Positions 56,284 through 64,000 of a stretch of DNA of 64,000 bases are shown piece by piece. The notes under the pieces are model-generated. The model made no database searches. It saw only the letters and a program-made list of their open reading frames with translations, and had not been told where the DNA came from. Source of the DNA: Filifactor alocis ATCC 35896 (lineage in GTDB: Bacteria > Bacillota > Clostridia > Peptostreptococcales > Filifactoraceae); assembly GCF_000163895.2 (NCBI RefSeq), contig NC_016630.1, positions 1,674,001-1,738,000 on the forward strand, written 5' to 3'. The translations under genes and the position numbers were made by a program. Numbering within the stretch: the first letter of the stretch is position 1; every line of letters starts with the position of its first letter.

Positions 56284-56652
56284 GTTTTTTAACGAACTTC
56301 CGTTAGATTTTGGTATGACTATTTTTTTCCAATAAAACCCACCGACTTTTCAAGTACAATCACCTCAAAAGTTGGTGGGTTTCTCTCTTATCAGAATAAC
56401 CGCATACTCTCCGTTATCCGTTTCACTTACTATCTGTCATTATATTAAGTTCCTGTTCACCATGTAACAATTCTATTCTATATTATGATTTTTTCTGTGA
56501 TAACATGGTTTGGCATAGAGTACATTTCTTCACGGTTCACATTGGTTGCAATTCTATTGAACTTTCGTACAACATGACGGACTGACATCATTTTTTTACT
56601 GCAACACTTATCCATAGTAAGTCATCTGCAAATCAGACACCTAATCCGGTTT
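56284..56652. other. Intergenic, terminator only
   Basis: Apart from the terminator at 56336-56382 nothing is recognised. Confidence 0.6.
56336..56382 (+). terminator. Terminator
   Basis: AACCCACCGACTTTT (56336-56350) pairs with AAAAGTTGGTGGGTT (56367-56381) with one mismatch, followed by TCTCTC. It also lies between convergent genes. Confidence 0.85.
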
Positions 56653-57441
56653 CTATTCTAATTCCTGTAACGACAATTCTCCTTTTTCAAAAAGTGCAAT
56701 CTCCTTCACATTTTTTTGTTTCAAAAAATGGACTGCATCATCAAAACGATATTGATAAACTCCAACTTGATGAGCATCTGAACCGATTGTAAACAATCGT
56801 CCGCCTTTCTTGAGGTAACAATCCGCCACATAGTCATACAGCTCTATCTTATGATATTGATACATACTTCTTGTATTGAGCTCCAATGCCATCTCCTTTT
56901 GAATTACCAAGTCAAGCACCTTGTCAACGAAATAATGTGCTTCCTCAATAAACTGTTGTGTTGTAATAGGAATATATCGCACTCCGTATTCAAAATGCGC
57001 CAGCACATTTGCAGAAACACCGCTTTCCAACGCTTGTATCATCTGCTGATAATAATGCGGTATCAACAATTCAACAGGCTGTGTATGTGCCCATTCTTGG
57101 ATAAAATCATGTTCTCCGTCATGATGAATCGAAAGCAATGTCAAATCATAAGTCTTATCCTTCAAAAACTCCGGTATCTTTTCTTCATATCGAGCAACAT
57201 ATCCAATCTCTATTCCCGTCAAAACACATTGTCCGTACTTTTGATTTAAGCGATTGATTTCTTTCCGATATGCTGAATCTTCGGGAATGTTGTCCGAATA
57301 CTCTACAATCGGATTGCCAAACTCCAAATGTTCCGTTGTTACAATTTTATTCCTACAAGCAACTTCTATATAACGCTCTATCTCCTCTTTGGAATCAAAC
57401 GAAAATTTAGAATGCATATGTTGGTCACGAATCTTACTCAT
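56653..57441 (-). CDS. hisJ: PHP-type histidinol-phosphatase
   Basis: 262 aa. The PHP fold is shown by DQHMHSKFSFDSKEE, TTEHLEFG, GIEIGYVARYEE, LSIHHDGEHDF and the C-terminal TIGSDAHQVG; these hold the trinuclear metal ligands. It removes phosphate from histidinol phosphate or a similar metabolite. The start at 57441 follows AGAGGA by 9 bases; an ATG three codons earlier is too close. No other his gene is near, so a different substrate is possible. Confidence 0.88.
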   Translation of the reverse strand: MSKIRDQHMHSKFSFDSKEEIERYIEVACRNKIVTTEHLEFGNPIVEYSDNIPEDSAYRKEINRLNQKYGQCVLTGIEIGYVARYEEKIPEFLKDKTYDLTLLSIHHDGEHDFIQEWAHTQPVELLIPHYYQQMIQALESGVSANVLAHFEYGVRYIPITTQQFIEEAHYFVDKVLDLVIQKEMALELNTRSMYQYHKIELYDYVADCYLKKGGRLFTIGSDAHQVGVYQYRFDDAVHFLKQKNVKEIALFEKGELSLQELE

Positions 57442-58028
57442 CTCTTTCATTCCTCTTTCTACTAAAATGTTTCATCCTTCTGTAACGATTAACTATCTCA
57501 AAATTTTTTTCAATCTCCAAGCATTTCAATAGAGATAGCCTGTCTCATTTTTTATATGGTAATACTATCAGCGATTAGAACTGACCGGTTGAATCCTTTG
57601 AACTATGTGATTCTCCAAATTATTTTTCAGCAATTGTACATTCTGCATACCCGGCATTTTAAACGGAGAATGGTATAAGCAACCAATCTAACCCTCGATA
57701 GGAACACTTCCTGTTCAAAAAATATAGATTGCACAGAATCCATTTGTCTATGTTTTGTTCTCCTTTAGCTTTTCTATTCCTCTCTTTTACGAATTTGAAT
57801 CCAGTATACCACTCCTTACCATTCTAATCCATCTAATACTAAAATCTGATTGAAAAGTCGGAAATTTAAAAAATATTTTTCAACTGATTTCTTTTCAAAG
57901 ATTAGGGATACCATGTATAGTTGCTTGGAAAAATAAGAATTTAAGTGATGAATCTCAATTTGAAACGGTGATGATATTATAAGCTCATTCGAACAGATAA
58001 CAGTATAAATGAACGGATAACAGTATAC
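57442..58028. other. Intergenic with coding remnant and short repeats
   Basis: Carries the second copy of the coding-tail repeat (57574-57674). Near 57990-58028 the motif GGATAACAGTATA occurs twice, directly before the IS. No intact gene. Confidence 0.55.
57574..57674 (-). pseudogene. 3' coding remnant, second copy
   Basis: 101 bases, 91 identical to 10236-10336 without gaps. The minus strand reads HSPFKMPGMQNVQLLKNN, then LENHIVQRIQPVSSNR and a stop. An in-frame stop lies shortly upstream. Confidence 0.5.
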
Positions 58029-58739
58029 AATAAATATCCACCGGCATAGCCGGTGGTTTTTCATTTTCGGGCATAGCCCTATCTTAACTGGCAGCACACA
58101 CGTGTGCTTTTTATTGGCCTGCCAGCCATGCATTTTTTATTTGCTACCCGTAAACGGGTCTCTCGGATCAAATATACTTAATTGATCACTTTCTCTATCT
58201 ACTTTCAATTGATTTGATATATATTCCTGTATTGCTTTTGTATTTTTACCTACGGTATCTACGTAATATCCTTTACACCAAAACTCTCTGTTTCTATATG
58301 CAAACTTCATGTTTCCATATTTTTGAAATATCATTAGACTGCTTTTTCCTTTCAGATATCCCATGAAACTCGATACACTTATTTTTGGTGGTATACTAAG
58401 TAATAGATGTATATGATCGGGACAAACTTCTCCTTCTATTATTTCAACTCCTTTCCACTGACATAATGTTCTTATTATATCTCTTATCGCTTCCTTTTTT
58501 TCTCCATAAAAGACTTTTCTTCTATATTTTGGTGCAAATACTACATGGTACTTACAATTCCATTTGGTATGTGCTAAACTGTTATTGACATTATTTTGTT
58601 GAGACATTTTAATGTTCCTCCTAATCTATTCTGTTTTTCATCAGCTGGCAGGCTTTTATACAGTTTAGCACATTAGGAGGTTTTTTTTCACCGCTTAAGC
58701 TTTTTTGAACCACGCGACTATCGCGTGGTTTTCTTTATA
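58029..58739 (-). mobile_element. IS200-type insertion sequence, copy 2
   Basis: Same length, hairpins and TTTG flank as copy 1 at 47086-47796. It sits just downstream of the terminator of the SLH gene and destroys no recognisable gene. Confidence 0.9.
58137..58607 (-). CDS. tnpA: IS200/IS605-family TnpA transposase, copy 2
   Basis: 156 aa, identical to the transposase at 47194-47664: HUH pair in CPDHIHLLL, tyrosine in CKGYYVDTVG, no tnpB. Both copies are on the minus strand. It should be active on either copy. Confidence 0.96.
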   Translation of the reverse strand: MSQQNNVNNSLAHTKWNCKYHVVFAPKYRRKVFYGEKKEAIRDIIRTLCQWKGVEIIEGEVCPDHIHLLLSIPPKISVSSFMGYLKGKSSLMIFQKYGNMKFAYRNREFWCKGYYVDTVGKNTKAIQEYISNQLKVDRESDQLSIFDPRDPFTGSK

Positions 58740-58746
58740 CAAATAA

Positions 58747-58779
58747 GAGGGAGTGATTTCTCACTCCCTCCGTTTTTTT
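58747..58779. terminator. Bidirectional terminator after SLH gene
   Basis: GAGGGAGTGA-TTTC-TCACTCCCTC is a perfect 10-bp stem. The plus strand continues CGTTTTTTT; the minus strand, in the sense of the SLH gene, continues TTATTTG up to the IS end. Confidence 0.85.
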
Positions 58780-58853
58780 GCTGATTTAATTTTATTTGAT
58801 GAGTTTTTATACCAATCGCAATATATTCACTATTGATTTAAAAATTATTATGG

Positions 58854-61800
58854 CTACCTACCCAGATATCTATATAAAAATGTTATGATTTGAGCACGGT
58901 TACATATTGCGTCGGGACTGAACAAGTTGATATCAGTACCTGATGTAATTCCATTTTCAAAAGCCCACTTAACGGCATCGCTATAATAAGTTCCCTCATT
59001 CACATCCACAAAATTATGTTTGCTATTCACCGCAGGCGATTTTGCATAGCGATAAAGTATCGTAACCGTCTGTGCTCTTGTACAGATAGCTTCAGGGCTG
59101 AATTCATTTGCTCCCGTTCCTTTTACTATGCCCTGCTGCAAAGCCCAACTCAATGCTTTACTGTAATATTCACCTTCTTTTACATCAGAAAACGACTTAT
59201 CCGTCTCCTTCACTTCAGGCTTTCCTGCCGCTCTCCAAAGGAATGTAACTATCTGCGCTCTTGTGCAAGGCGCTTGAGGTGAAAATAACGTATCGGAAGT
59301 CCCTTTCGCAATTTCCTGTTCTACCGCCCACTCAACGGCTTTTGCGAAGTAATCGCTATCCTTAACATCAATAAATTTAATTTTATTATACACTATTTTG
59401 CCATGTTTATCAGTATTGATATGATTCACATCAGACGGAGTGGTCTTTCCGGAGCTTCCGCCCGAACCGCCTGATCCTCCTCCTGATGAACCGCCACTGC
59501 TGTTTGAACTGTAATTAGCTGTTACTTTAACAGCTTTAGCAGGCATTACAAAGCTTGTTTCTTTTGCAACAGCATTGTCAAAAGCTACTCCGTCATCACC
59601 TGTCCACTTTGTAAAGGTATATCCTGACTTTTCATTTGCTTTGATGGTAACTATCTGACCCTCTCTGTACTTGCCGGTTCCTGTTCCGTCTACTACCTTT
59701 ACTTCATAGACTTCATGAATCAATACCTCTACCTTTCCCTTAGCTTTGCTGTAATCGTAGTTGGCATTTGTTCCTACTACTTTGTAATATACTCTATAAG
59801 AACCTACATCCTTTGCTGTCGGTATAGTTGTACTATAACCTTCTGTTTCTTTTAGACTGTACTGCATTTCCCCTATATTAGAGTCTACAGAGCCTGCATT
59901 GATAAGTTCCTGCAACTCTCCTGTATAGACAAGATTTGTTTTTACTGTCGGAGCTGTGAACGGTGCATTTTTCACTTGCTCAAAAATTGCCGTTACTGTT
60001 ACATCACCGATAGGCATAATAAAACTGTTGTCAGCTGCAATAGCAATCGGTGTTTCACCATTTTTAACACTTAGACTGTTAAGCCGCCAGCCTGCCTCCG
60101 GTTTTACTTTCAATGTAACCTTAGCACCTTTAGATGCCTTGGAAACACTTCCTGGCGTTCCTTCAATTTCTGCCGTTACCGTTCCGTTACCTGTAACGCT
60201 TCCTATTATAATATTATACTTCGGCGCTTGTGCTGAGATTTTTATTTCTCTGCCATCTTCAGTCCAATAGATATACCTGTTTCCGGTGTCGCTTACAAAA
60301 TTTTCAGGTACTGCCTTTCCCTTTGCACCGTTTGTAAGTATGGCTTCCATATCCTCTAATCCTATACGGCTGTCAATTGTAAGCGGATTTTCAAAACTGA
60401 TTTTTCTATTTAGATTTCCGACTATATTTTTAGAATGAGACCCTTTTGTGTTATCCTTAATGACTACTTTGTCTGATAGCTTTAAGACTCCTTTATCTCC
60501 TACAGATACACCTCCGTGATTCCCTGTAATGGAAACATTTTTAAGAGATAATGTACCGTCATTTTTTATTGCCTCATCACCTTCGATGCCGCTGATTGTT
60601 ACATTATCTAATATAAGTGTTCCATGATTTTCAATATGACCGTTTTTACCTGTAATACTGCCTTTTTTGCTCTCACCTGTAATTGTTAAAGCTGCATTAT
60701 TTTCTACAAAAACGGCATCTTTCACATCTCCTGTCAAATCAAACTGACAGCTAATCGTATATCCGTTTAAGTCAATAGTTGCATTTTTACCCTCAGGAAC
60801 TACGAGTGCTATATCCCCGCTTTTTGCACTTACATTACTTGTAAGTTTTATGCTCCCTCCTACATCCAGTTTTTCCTGTATATCTGACCATAGCATTTTT
60901 GTCTTAGGTACAATTTTTCTATTGTCAATATTATTATTCGCACTCTTCCAAAAGGCACGAGTATTTGTTCCGTCAAGAAGAAACTTCTTTGAAAATGTCA
61001 CATTCCCCTTGTACCTTGCCGGCTGCCCGCCGGGAGCTGGATATAGCCTTATATAGTCACTTTCCCTTGTCCAGCTAAGTGTTATATCGGCATTATGAGG
61101 TTCTACACCTCCTGCATAAGAAAAACCGATAGCTTCTCCATAATTGCGTGATCCCTGTACATCTACCTGTCCACCATATATTCCAATCGTACCGCCGTTA
61201 CCGAATGCAGAACCTCCTATAGCCGCGCCCAAATCACTTCCACTCGCCTGAATACGTCCGCCATAGATATTTATAGTTCCACAGCTCCTTTTACCTTCAT
61301 CACCGCCAATACCGGCAGAATATACTGTTTCATCAGGAAAAGCCTTAAGAGCTCCTGTACCCTGATTCTGAGCATATACACTAAACTTAGAGTGATCCTT
61401 ACTCGTTACTGCTATCCCTTTGTTAGCTGTTAAAGTCTTGCCGTCAGTAAGAATGATATTTACATCTCCCTTTATCGTAATACGCTCATGAAAGCTTGTG
61501 TCATCGTCTACTACTACCCAAGTGCCACCGTCAAGTACAGTATGACCGGGCTCCAGAGGATAATATTCGCTGCCGGCTAACTCGACCGTTACATCCCCTT
61601 CTCCTTGGTATTCCGTATCAGGAAGTGAGTTCCAGATAGCCGTTAGAGTAGTGTCATCAAGGATAGCTGTCGAGATATCAAACGGTAAGCCGTCTTTTTG
61701 CCATCCTGCAAAACGGTATCCCTTACGGACAGGCGTAACAGTCGGCTTTATTTTTCCTCCCTTGTTTATCCCCTGAGGAGCTACCTCTGTAGCACCATCT

Positions 61801-63065
61801 CCCGTTTCAAAGGTTACACTGCATATTGCAGCATCTGCCGGTACAATTTTACCCCCATTTTTTATATTTTCAAGTGTGACATATTCACCTGTATCAGCGA
61901 ACTTAAACGGATGAGTCGAATCTATTTCAATAGAGGATTTCCCTTCCCCTATATTGTTAGGGTGTATATATCTGTTCGCATCAATATAATCATTTTGATC
62001 ATCAGTCCAACTTAAAAAAATGCTAAAGTTTCCCGGGTTAACACCCGCACCGTTACCGATTGCAACAGGCTGACTCTCAATATTTCTTATTGAGTGCCCA
62101 CCCTTAGCCGTAATCTGTCCGCCATAGATTTTAATTGGACCTCCATCTAAATCATTCTCCAAGCCTCCTCCGATTCCGGCACCATCTTCTCCACCGGTAG
62201 CGGTAATTTTCCCGCCGTAAATATTTATTCCGTCAGAAGCTGCAACACGACCGCCGCCTATTGCCGCAGCACCTTTGCCTCCCTGTGCATTTATCTCACC
62301 GCCATATATATTTATTATACCTACTCTGGAATAAGAATCGCCTCCTATACCTGCTGTACTTCTTGCCCCTGTAGCTGTAATCTTTCCACCATGAATGTTA
62401 GTAGTGCAAGTTGTGCCGTCAACATTTCCATCATCGCCTGTTCCGATTGCAGGACGCTTGCTTTCAAGTCCTGTAGATATAATTTCTCCCATATCGGCAC
62501 CGTCAGACTGTGCATAGATATTGATACTGCTGCCGTTACTTGGCATAACCATTCCTTTTTCTACTGTAAGTTTTGCATTATCGCAAAGTACTAGATTAAG
62601 CTTTCCATTTGCATAAATATATAGTAAATTTACTTCTCCTTTCACCACATACCAGGTTTCTTTGCCATCTTCATCACCCCAAATAGTTCTGTCATAAGTA
62701 GAATCTACTATAATAGCCCCCTCAGGTACCGTTCCTGTCTTAAATGCTTTCTCTCCTGTGTCATAATAGCGGTATTGGATATCCCCTCTTACAACGGTAC
62801 TTTCCACAAAGCAGCTTTCTTCTCCGTTCTCACCACGACCGCTTCTTTCATAAGTAGAGTTTACCACAGAATCTTCCTCAGATACCGTTCCTGTCTGAAA
62901 TATATTCTCTCCTATGCCATTATTGAGATATTGGATATCTCCATTTCCTCCGGTGACTTCCGCAAAGGATTCTATCACAGGATTCAGCTCAATCGATGTG
63001 AAAATCATTGCTAATGTGCATACAAAAGCTAATGTGCTTTTCAAAAATCTTTTCCTATTTTTCAT
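58854..63065 (-). CDS. Large SLH-anchored surface protein with beta-helix and InlB repeats
   Basis: 1403 aa, exported. Signal peptide about 1-35 (ending ESFA). Two tandem repeats of about 53 residues (from GDIQYLNN and GDIQYRYY). A Gly-rich right-handed beta-helix with repeated INIYGGKITATGG...AGIGGG (about 200-325), then a Listeria-Bacteroides (InlB B) repeat (FAGWQKDG, about 415-485). A second IYGG helix block (about 490-690), a pectate-lyase-like stretch, further InlB-type repeats (YTFTKWTGDD), a Gly/Ser linker, and three SLH domains (1231-1403) with TRAQ motifs. SLH domains bind pyruvylated wall polymer, the product of csaB. The start at 63065 follows AAAGGAG; it may be an adhesin. Confidence 0.93.
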   Translation of the reverse strand: MKNRKRFLKSTLAFVCTLAMIFTSIELNPVIESFAEVTGGNGDIQYLNNGIGENIFQTGTVSEEDSVVNSTYERSGRGENGEESCFVESTVVRGDIQYRYYDTGEKAFKTGTVPEGAIIVDSTYDRTIWGDEDGKETWYVVKGEVNLLYIYANGKLNLVLCDNAKLTVEKGMVMPSNGSSINIYAQSDGADMGEIISTGLESKRPAIGTGDDGNVDGTTCTTNIHGGKITATGARSTAGIGGDSYSRVGIINIYGGEINAQGGKGAAAIGGGRVAASDGINIYGGKITATGGEDGAGIGGGLENDLDGGPIKIYGGQITAKGGHSIRNIESQPVAIGNGAGVNPGNFSIFLSWTDDQNDYIDANRYIHPNNIGEGKSSIEIDSTHPFKFADTGEYVTLENIKNGGKIVPADAAICSVTFETGDGATEVAPQGINKGGKIKPTVTPVRKGYRFAGWQKDGLPFDISTAILDDTTLTAIWNSLPDTEYQGEGDVTVELAGSEYYPLEPGHTVLDGGTWVVVDDDTSFHERITIKGDVNIILTDGKTLTANKGIAVTSKDHSKFSVYAQNQGTGALKAFPDETVYSAGIGGDEGKRSCGTINIYGGRIQASGSDLGAAIGGSAFGNGGTIGIYGGQVDVQGSRNYGEAIGFSYAGGVEPHNADITLSWTRESDYIRLYPAPGGQPARYKGNVTFSKKFLLDGTNTRAFWKSANNNIDNRKIVPKTKMLWSDIQEKLDVGGSIKLTSNVSAKSGDIALVVPEGKNATIDLNGYTISCQFDLTGDVKDAVFVENNAALTITGESKKGSITGKNGHIENHGTLILDNVTISGIEGDEAIKNDGTLSLKNVSITGNHGGVSVGDKGVLKLSDKVVIKDNTKGSHSKNIVGNLNRKISFENPLTIDSRIGLEDMEAILTNGAKGKAVPENFVSDTGNRYIYWTEDGREIKISAQAPKYNIIIGSVTGNGTVTAEIEGTPGSVSKASKGAKVTLKVKPEAGWRLNSLSVKNGETPIAIAADNSFIMPIGDVTVTAIFEQVKNAPFTAPTVKTNLVYTGELQELINAGSVDSNIGEMQYSLKETEGYSTTIPTAKDVGSYRVYYKVVGTNANYDYSKAKGKVEVLIHEVYEVKVVDGTGTGKYREGQIVTIKANEKSGYTFTKWTGDDGVAFDNAVAKETSFVMPAKAVKVTANYSSNSSGGSSGGGSGGSGGSSGKTTPSDVNHINTDKHGKIVYNKIKFIDVKDSDYFAKAVEWAVEQEIAKGTSDTLFSPQAPCTRAQIVTFLWRAAGKPEVKETDKSFSDVKEGEYYSKALSWALQQGIVKGTGANEFSPEAICTRAQTVTILYRYAKSPAVNSKHNFVDVNEGTYYSDAVKWAFENGITSGTDINLFSPDAICNRAQIITFLYRYLGR

Positions 63066-63213
63066 AAAATCATCTTCTCCTTTTTTAATATTTTTAAGCA
63101 ATCAGACAATTACCTGATAGATTTTGTGCAATTAAGTCGATTCTATAAAATATTTTTCTTTTTGAACACTACGAAAGATGTCATTTTGATTAACATAATT
63201 CGTACTTGACAAA

Positions 63214-63242
63214 TTGATAAAAATGTGAATGTGTGATATAAT
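63214..63242 (+). promoter_or_regulatory. Promoter of response regulator gene
   Basis: TTGATA (63214-63219), 17-base spacer, TATAAT (63237-63242). The -10 lies at the head of the first direct repeat. Confidence 0.65.
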
Positions 63243-63338
63243 GTGTTCAAGTTAGTTAAGACATTTCACTATATTCTACATATTTTTGTCAATAAAAGGA
63301 TATGATATAGCGTGTTCAGGTTACTTGAGACATTTCAC
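63234..63338 (+). repeat. Two 36-base direct repeats, period 69
   Basis: TGATATAATGTGTTCAAGTT... (63234-63269) and TGATATAGCGTGTTCAGGTT... (63303-63338) share ...TTxAGACATTTCAC; 31 of 36 bases match. Each includes a TATA-like box. LytTR/AgrA regulators bind direct repeats of the GTTAxxTTAAG kind, so these may be autoregulatory sites. Confidence 0.6.
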
Positions 63339-63416
63339 CACAAGCTATCTATTCATAATCAATCAAAACCTGTGATATCATTGTCGTGTTACTTTATACA
63401 AAAAGGGGGTTACAAA

Positions 63417-64000
63417 ATGCCGGATGCACTAAAAATAGCAATCTGTGAAGATGAACCGGATCAAAAGAATATGCTCTTAAAACTTCTGGACGAAAGCAAT
63501 ATAGAAAATACATCTGTTGTTTTTGCAAGCGGGGAGGATTTGCTTGCGGATTTTAAGCAAGGAAAGTATGATCTTATTCTTATGGACATCTATATGGAAA
63601 GCGAGCTTACAGGCATCGATACGATAAGGCTTATTCGCAAAAAAGACAAAGACATTCCTGTCGCTTTCGTAACTACAAGCAAGGATCACGCACTGGAAAG
63701 CTATCGCCTGTCTGCTATGAAGTATATTGAAAAACCATATTCAAAGGAAAGCATAGAAGATATTTTGCATTTGGCGGTATTAAAAAAGAATGATGTGCCT
63801 ACTCTTTTTGTGCAAAGAAACGGTATTGTCGAAAGGGTGCCTCTTGCAAATATCCTTTATATGGAACAGCAGATGCACAAGGTCTATCTTTGCCTGAAAA
63901 ATGAGGAGGATTTTTCTGTTTACGGCAAAGTGTCCGAACTTAGTAAACAGCTTCCTGAAAACAATTTTTTTCTGCCTCACAAAAGTTTTGCGGTGAATCT
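63417..64000 (+). CDS. LytTR/AgrA-type response regulator (runs off window)
   Basis: 194 codons visible. The receiver domain begins MPDALKIAICEDEP; the phospho-acceptor is D57 (LILMDIYM), with the switch region VAFVTTSKDHA and K of EKPY. A LytTR DNA-binding domain begins about residue 128 (LFVQRNGIVERVPLANILYMEQQMHKVYL) and is cut by the window end. AAAAGGGGG precedes the ATG. Such regulators answer to peptide-sensing kinases, and the kinase gene is probably next. It may control the divergent SLH gene. Confidence 0.92.
   Translation, partial: MPDALKIAICEDEPDQKNMLLKLLDESNIENTSVVFASGEDLLADFKQGKYDLILMDIYMESELTGIDTIRLIRKKDKDIPVAFVTTSKDHALESYRLSAMKYIEKPYSKESIEDILHLAVLKKNDVPTLFVQRNGIVERVPLANILYMEQQMHKVYLCLKNEEDFSVYGKVSELSKQLPENNFFLPHKSFAVN

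Larger units (their letters stand above)
63066..63416. other. Divergent regulatory region
   Basis: Between the SLH gene (minus) and the LytTR-type regulator (plus). A promoter and two 36-base direct repeats are listed separately. Confidence 0.6.

Overview
The window is AT-rich (about one third GC by eye) and has Firmicutes-style ribosome binding sites (AGGAGG), TTG starts, a sporulation-type sigma factor, SLH-domain surface protein biology, a TPP riboswitch and a dehydrogenase of the Clostridia ornithine-fermentation type. This points to an anaerobic Clostridia member, probably Peptostreptococcaceae (Filifactor-like). The species is inference. No rRNA, tRNA or CRISPR array was seen.

Layout. 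1-17 kb is an accessory, defence-rich region read almost wholly on the minus strand. It holds a type I restriction-modification locus (hsdM, hsdS, a DUF4145 protein, truncated hsdR), two small hypothetical genes, a TetR-controlled ABC exporter, an XRE regulator fused to a SpoT-like HD hydrolase, and a second, complete type I locus. Gene remnants and repeats litter the gaps. 17-26.5 kb continues the accessory zone with a large unknown protein carrying a HEPN-like RxxxxH motif, an unknown membrane protein, a CDF metal transporter, and the wreck of an integrative element (xis, truncated int, XRE regulator, multi-TM protein) next to the 3' end of guaA.

26.5-46 kb is mostly core genome: guaB-guaA with a structured leader; thiT under a TPP riboswitch; glutaminase with an AGCS amino-acid symporter; a division cluster (hlyD-like, yggS, sepF, yggT, ylmH); sigH; rlmB-yacP; a cell-wall polymer operon (DUF5693, csaB, tagA); an Spx/ArsC-like protein; and a 2,4-diaminopentanoate dehydrogenase-like gene.

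46-53 kb carries an envelope redox cassette: a 59-aa CxxC protein, a NapH-like 4Fe-4S membrane protein, a TlpA-like lipoprotein, a CPBP protease and an OmpR/HK pair. An IS200-type element has landed at the start codon region of the 4Fe-4S gene. 53-64 kb has an EF-G paralogue lacking the usual catalytic histidine, a PHP phosphatase, a second identical IS200 copy, a 1403-aa SLH surface protein, and a LytTR-type response regulator that starts behind a duplicated promoter-repeat module and runs off the window.

Functional links: CsaB pyruvylates the secondary wall polymer that SLH domains bind, so the 40-44 kb operon probably supports anchoring of the 59-63 kb surface protein. Glutaminase and the symporter form a glutamine-use unit. 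The two type I loci use the same DUF4145 domain in different ways (stand-alone in one, fused to HsdR in the other).
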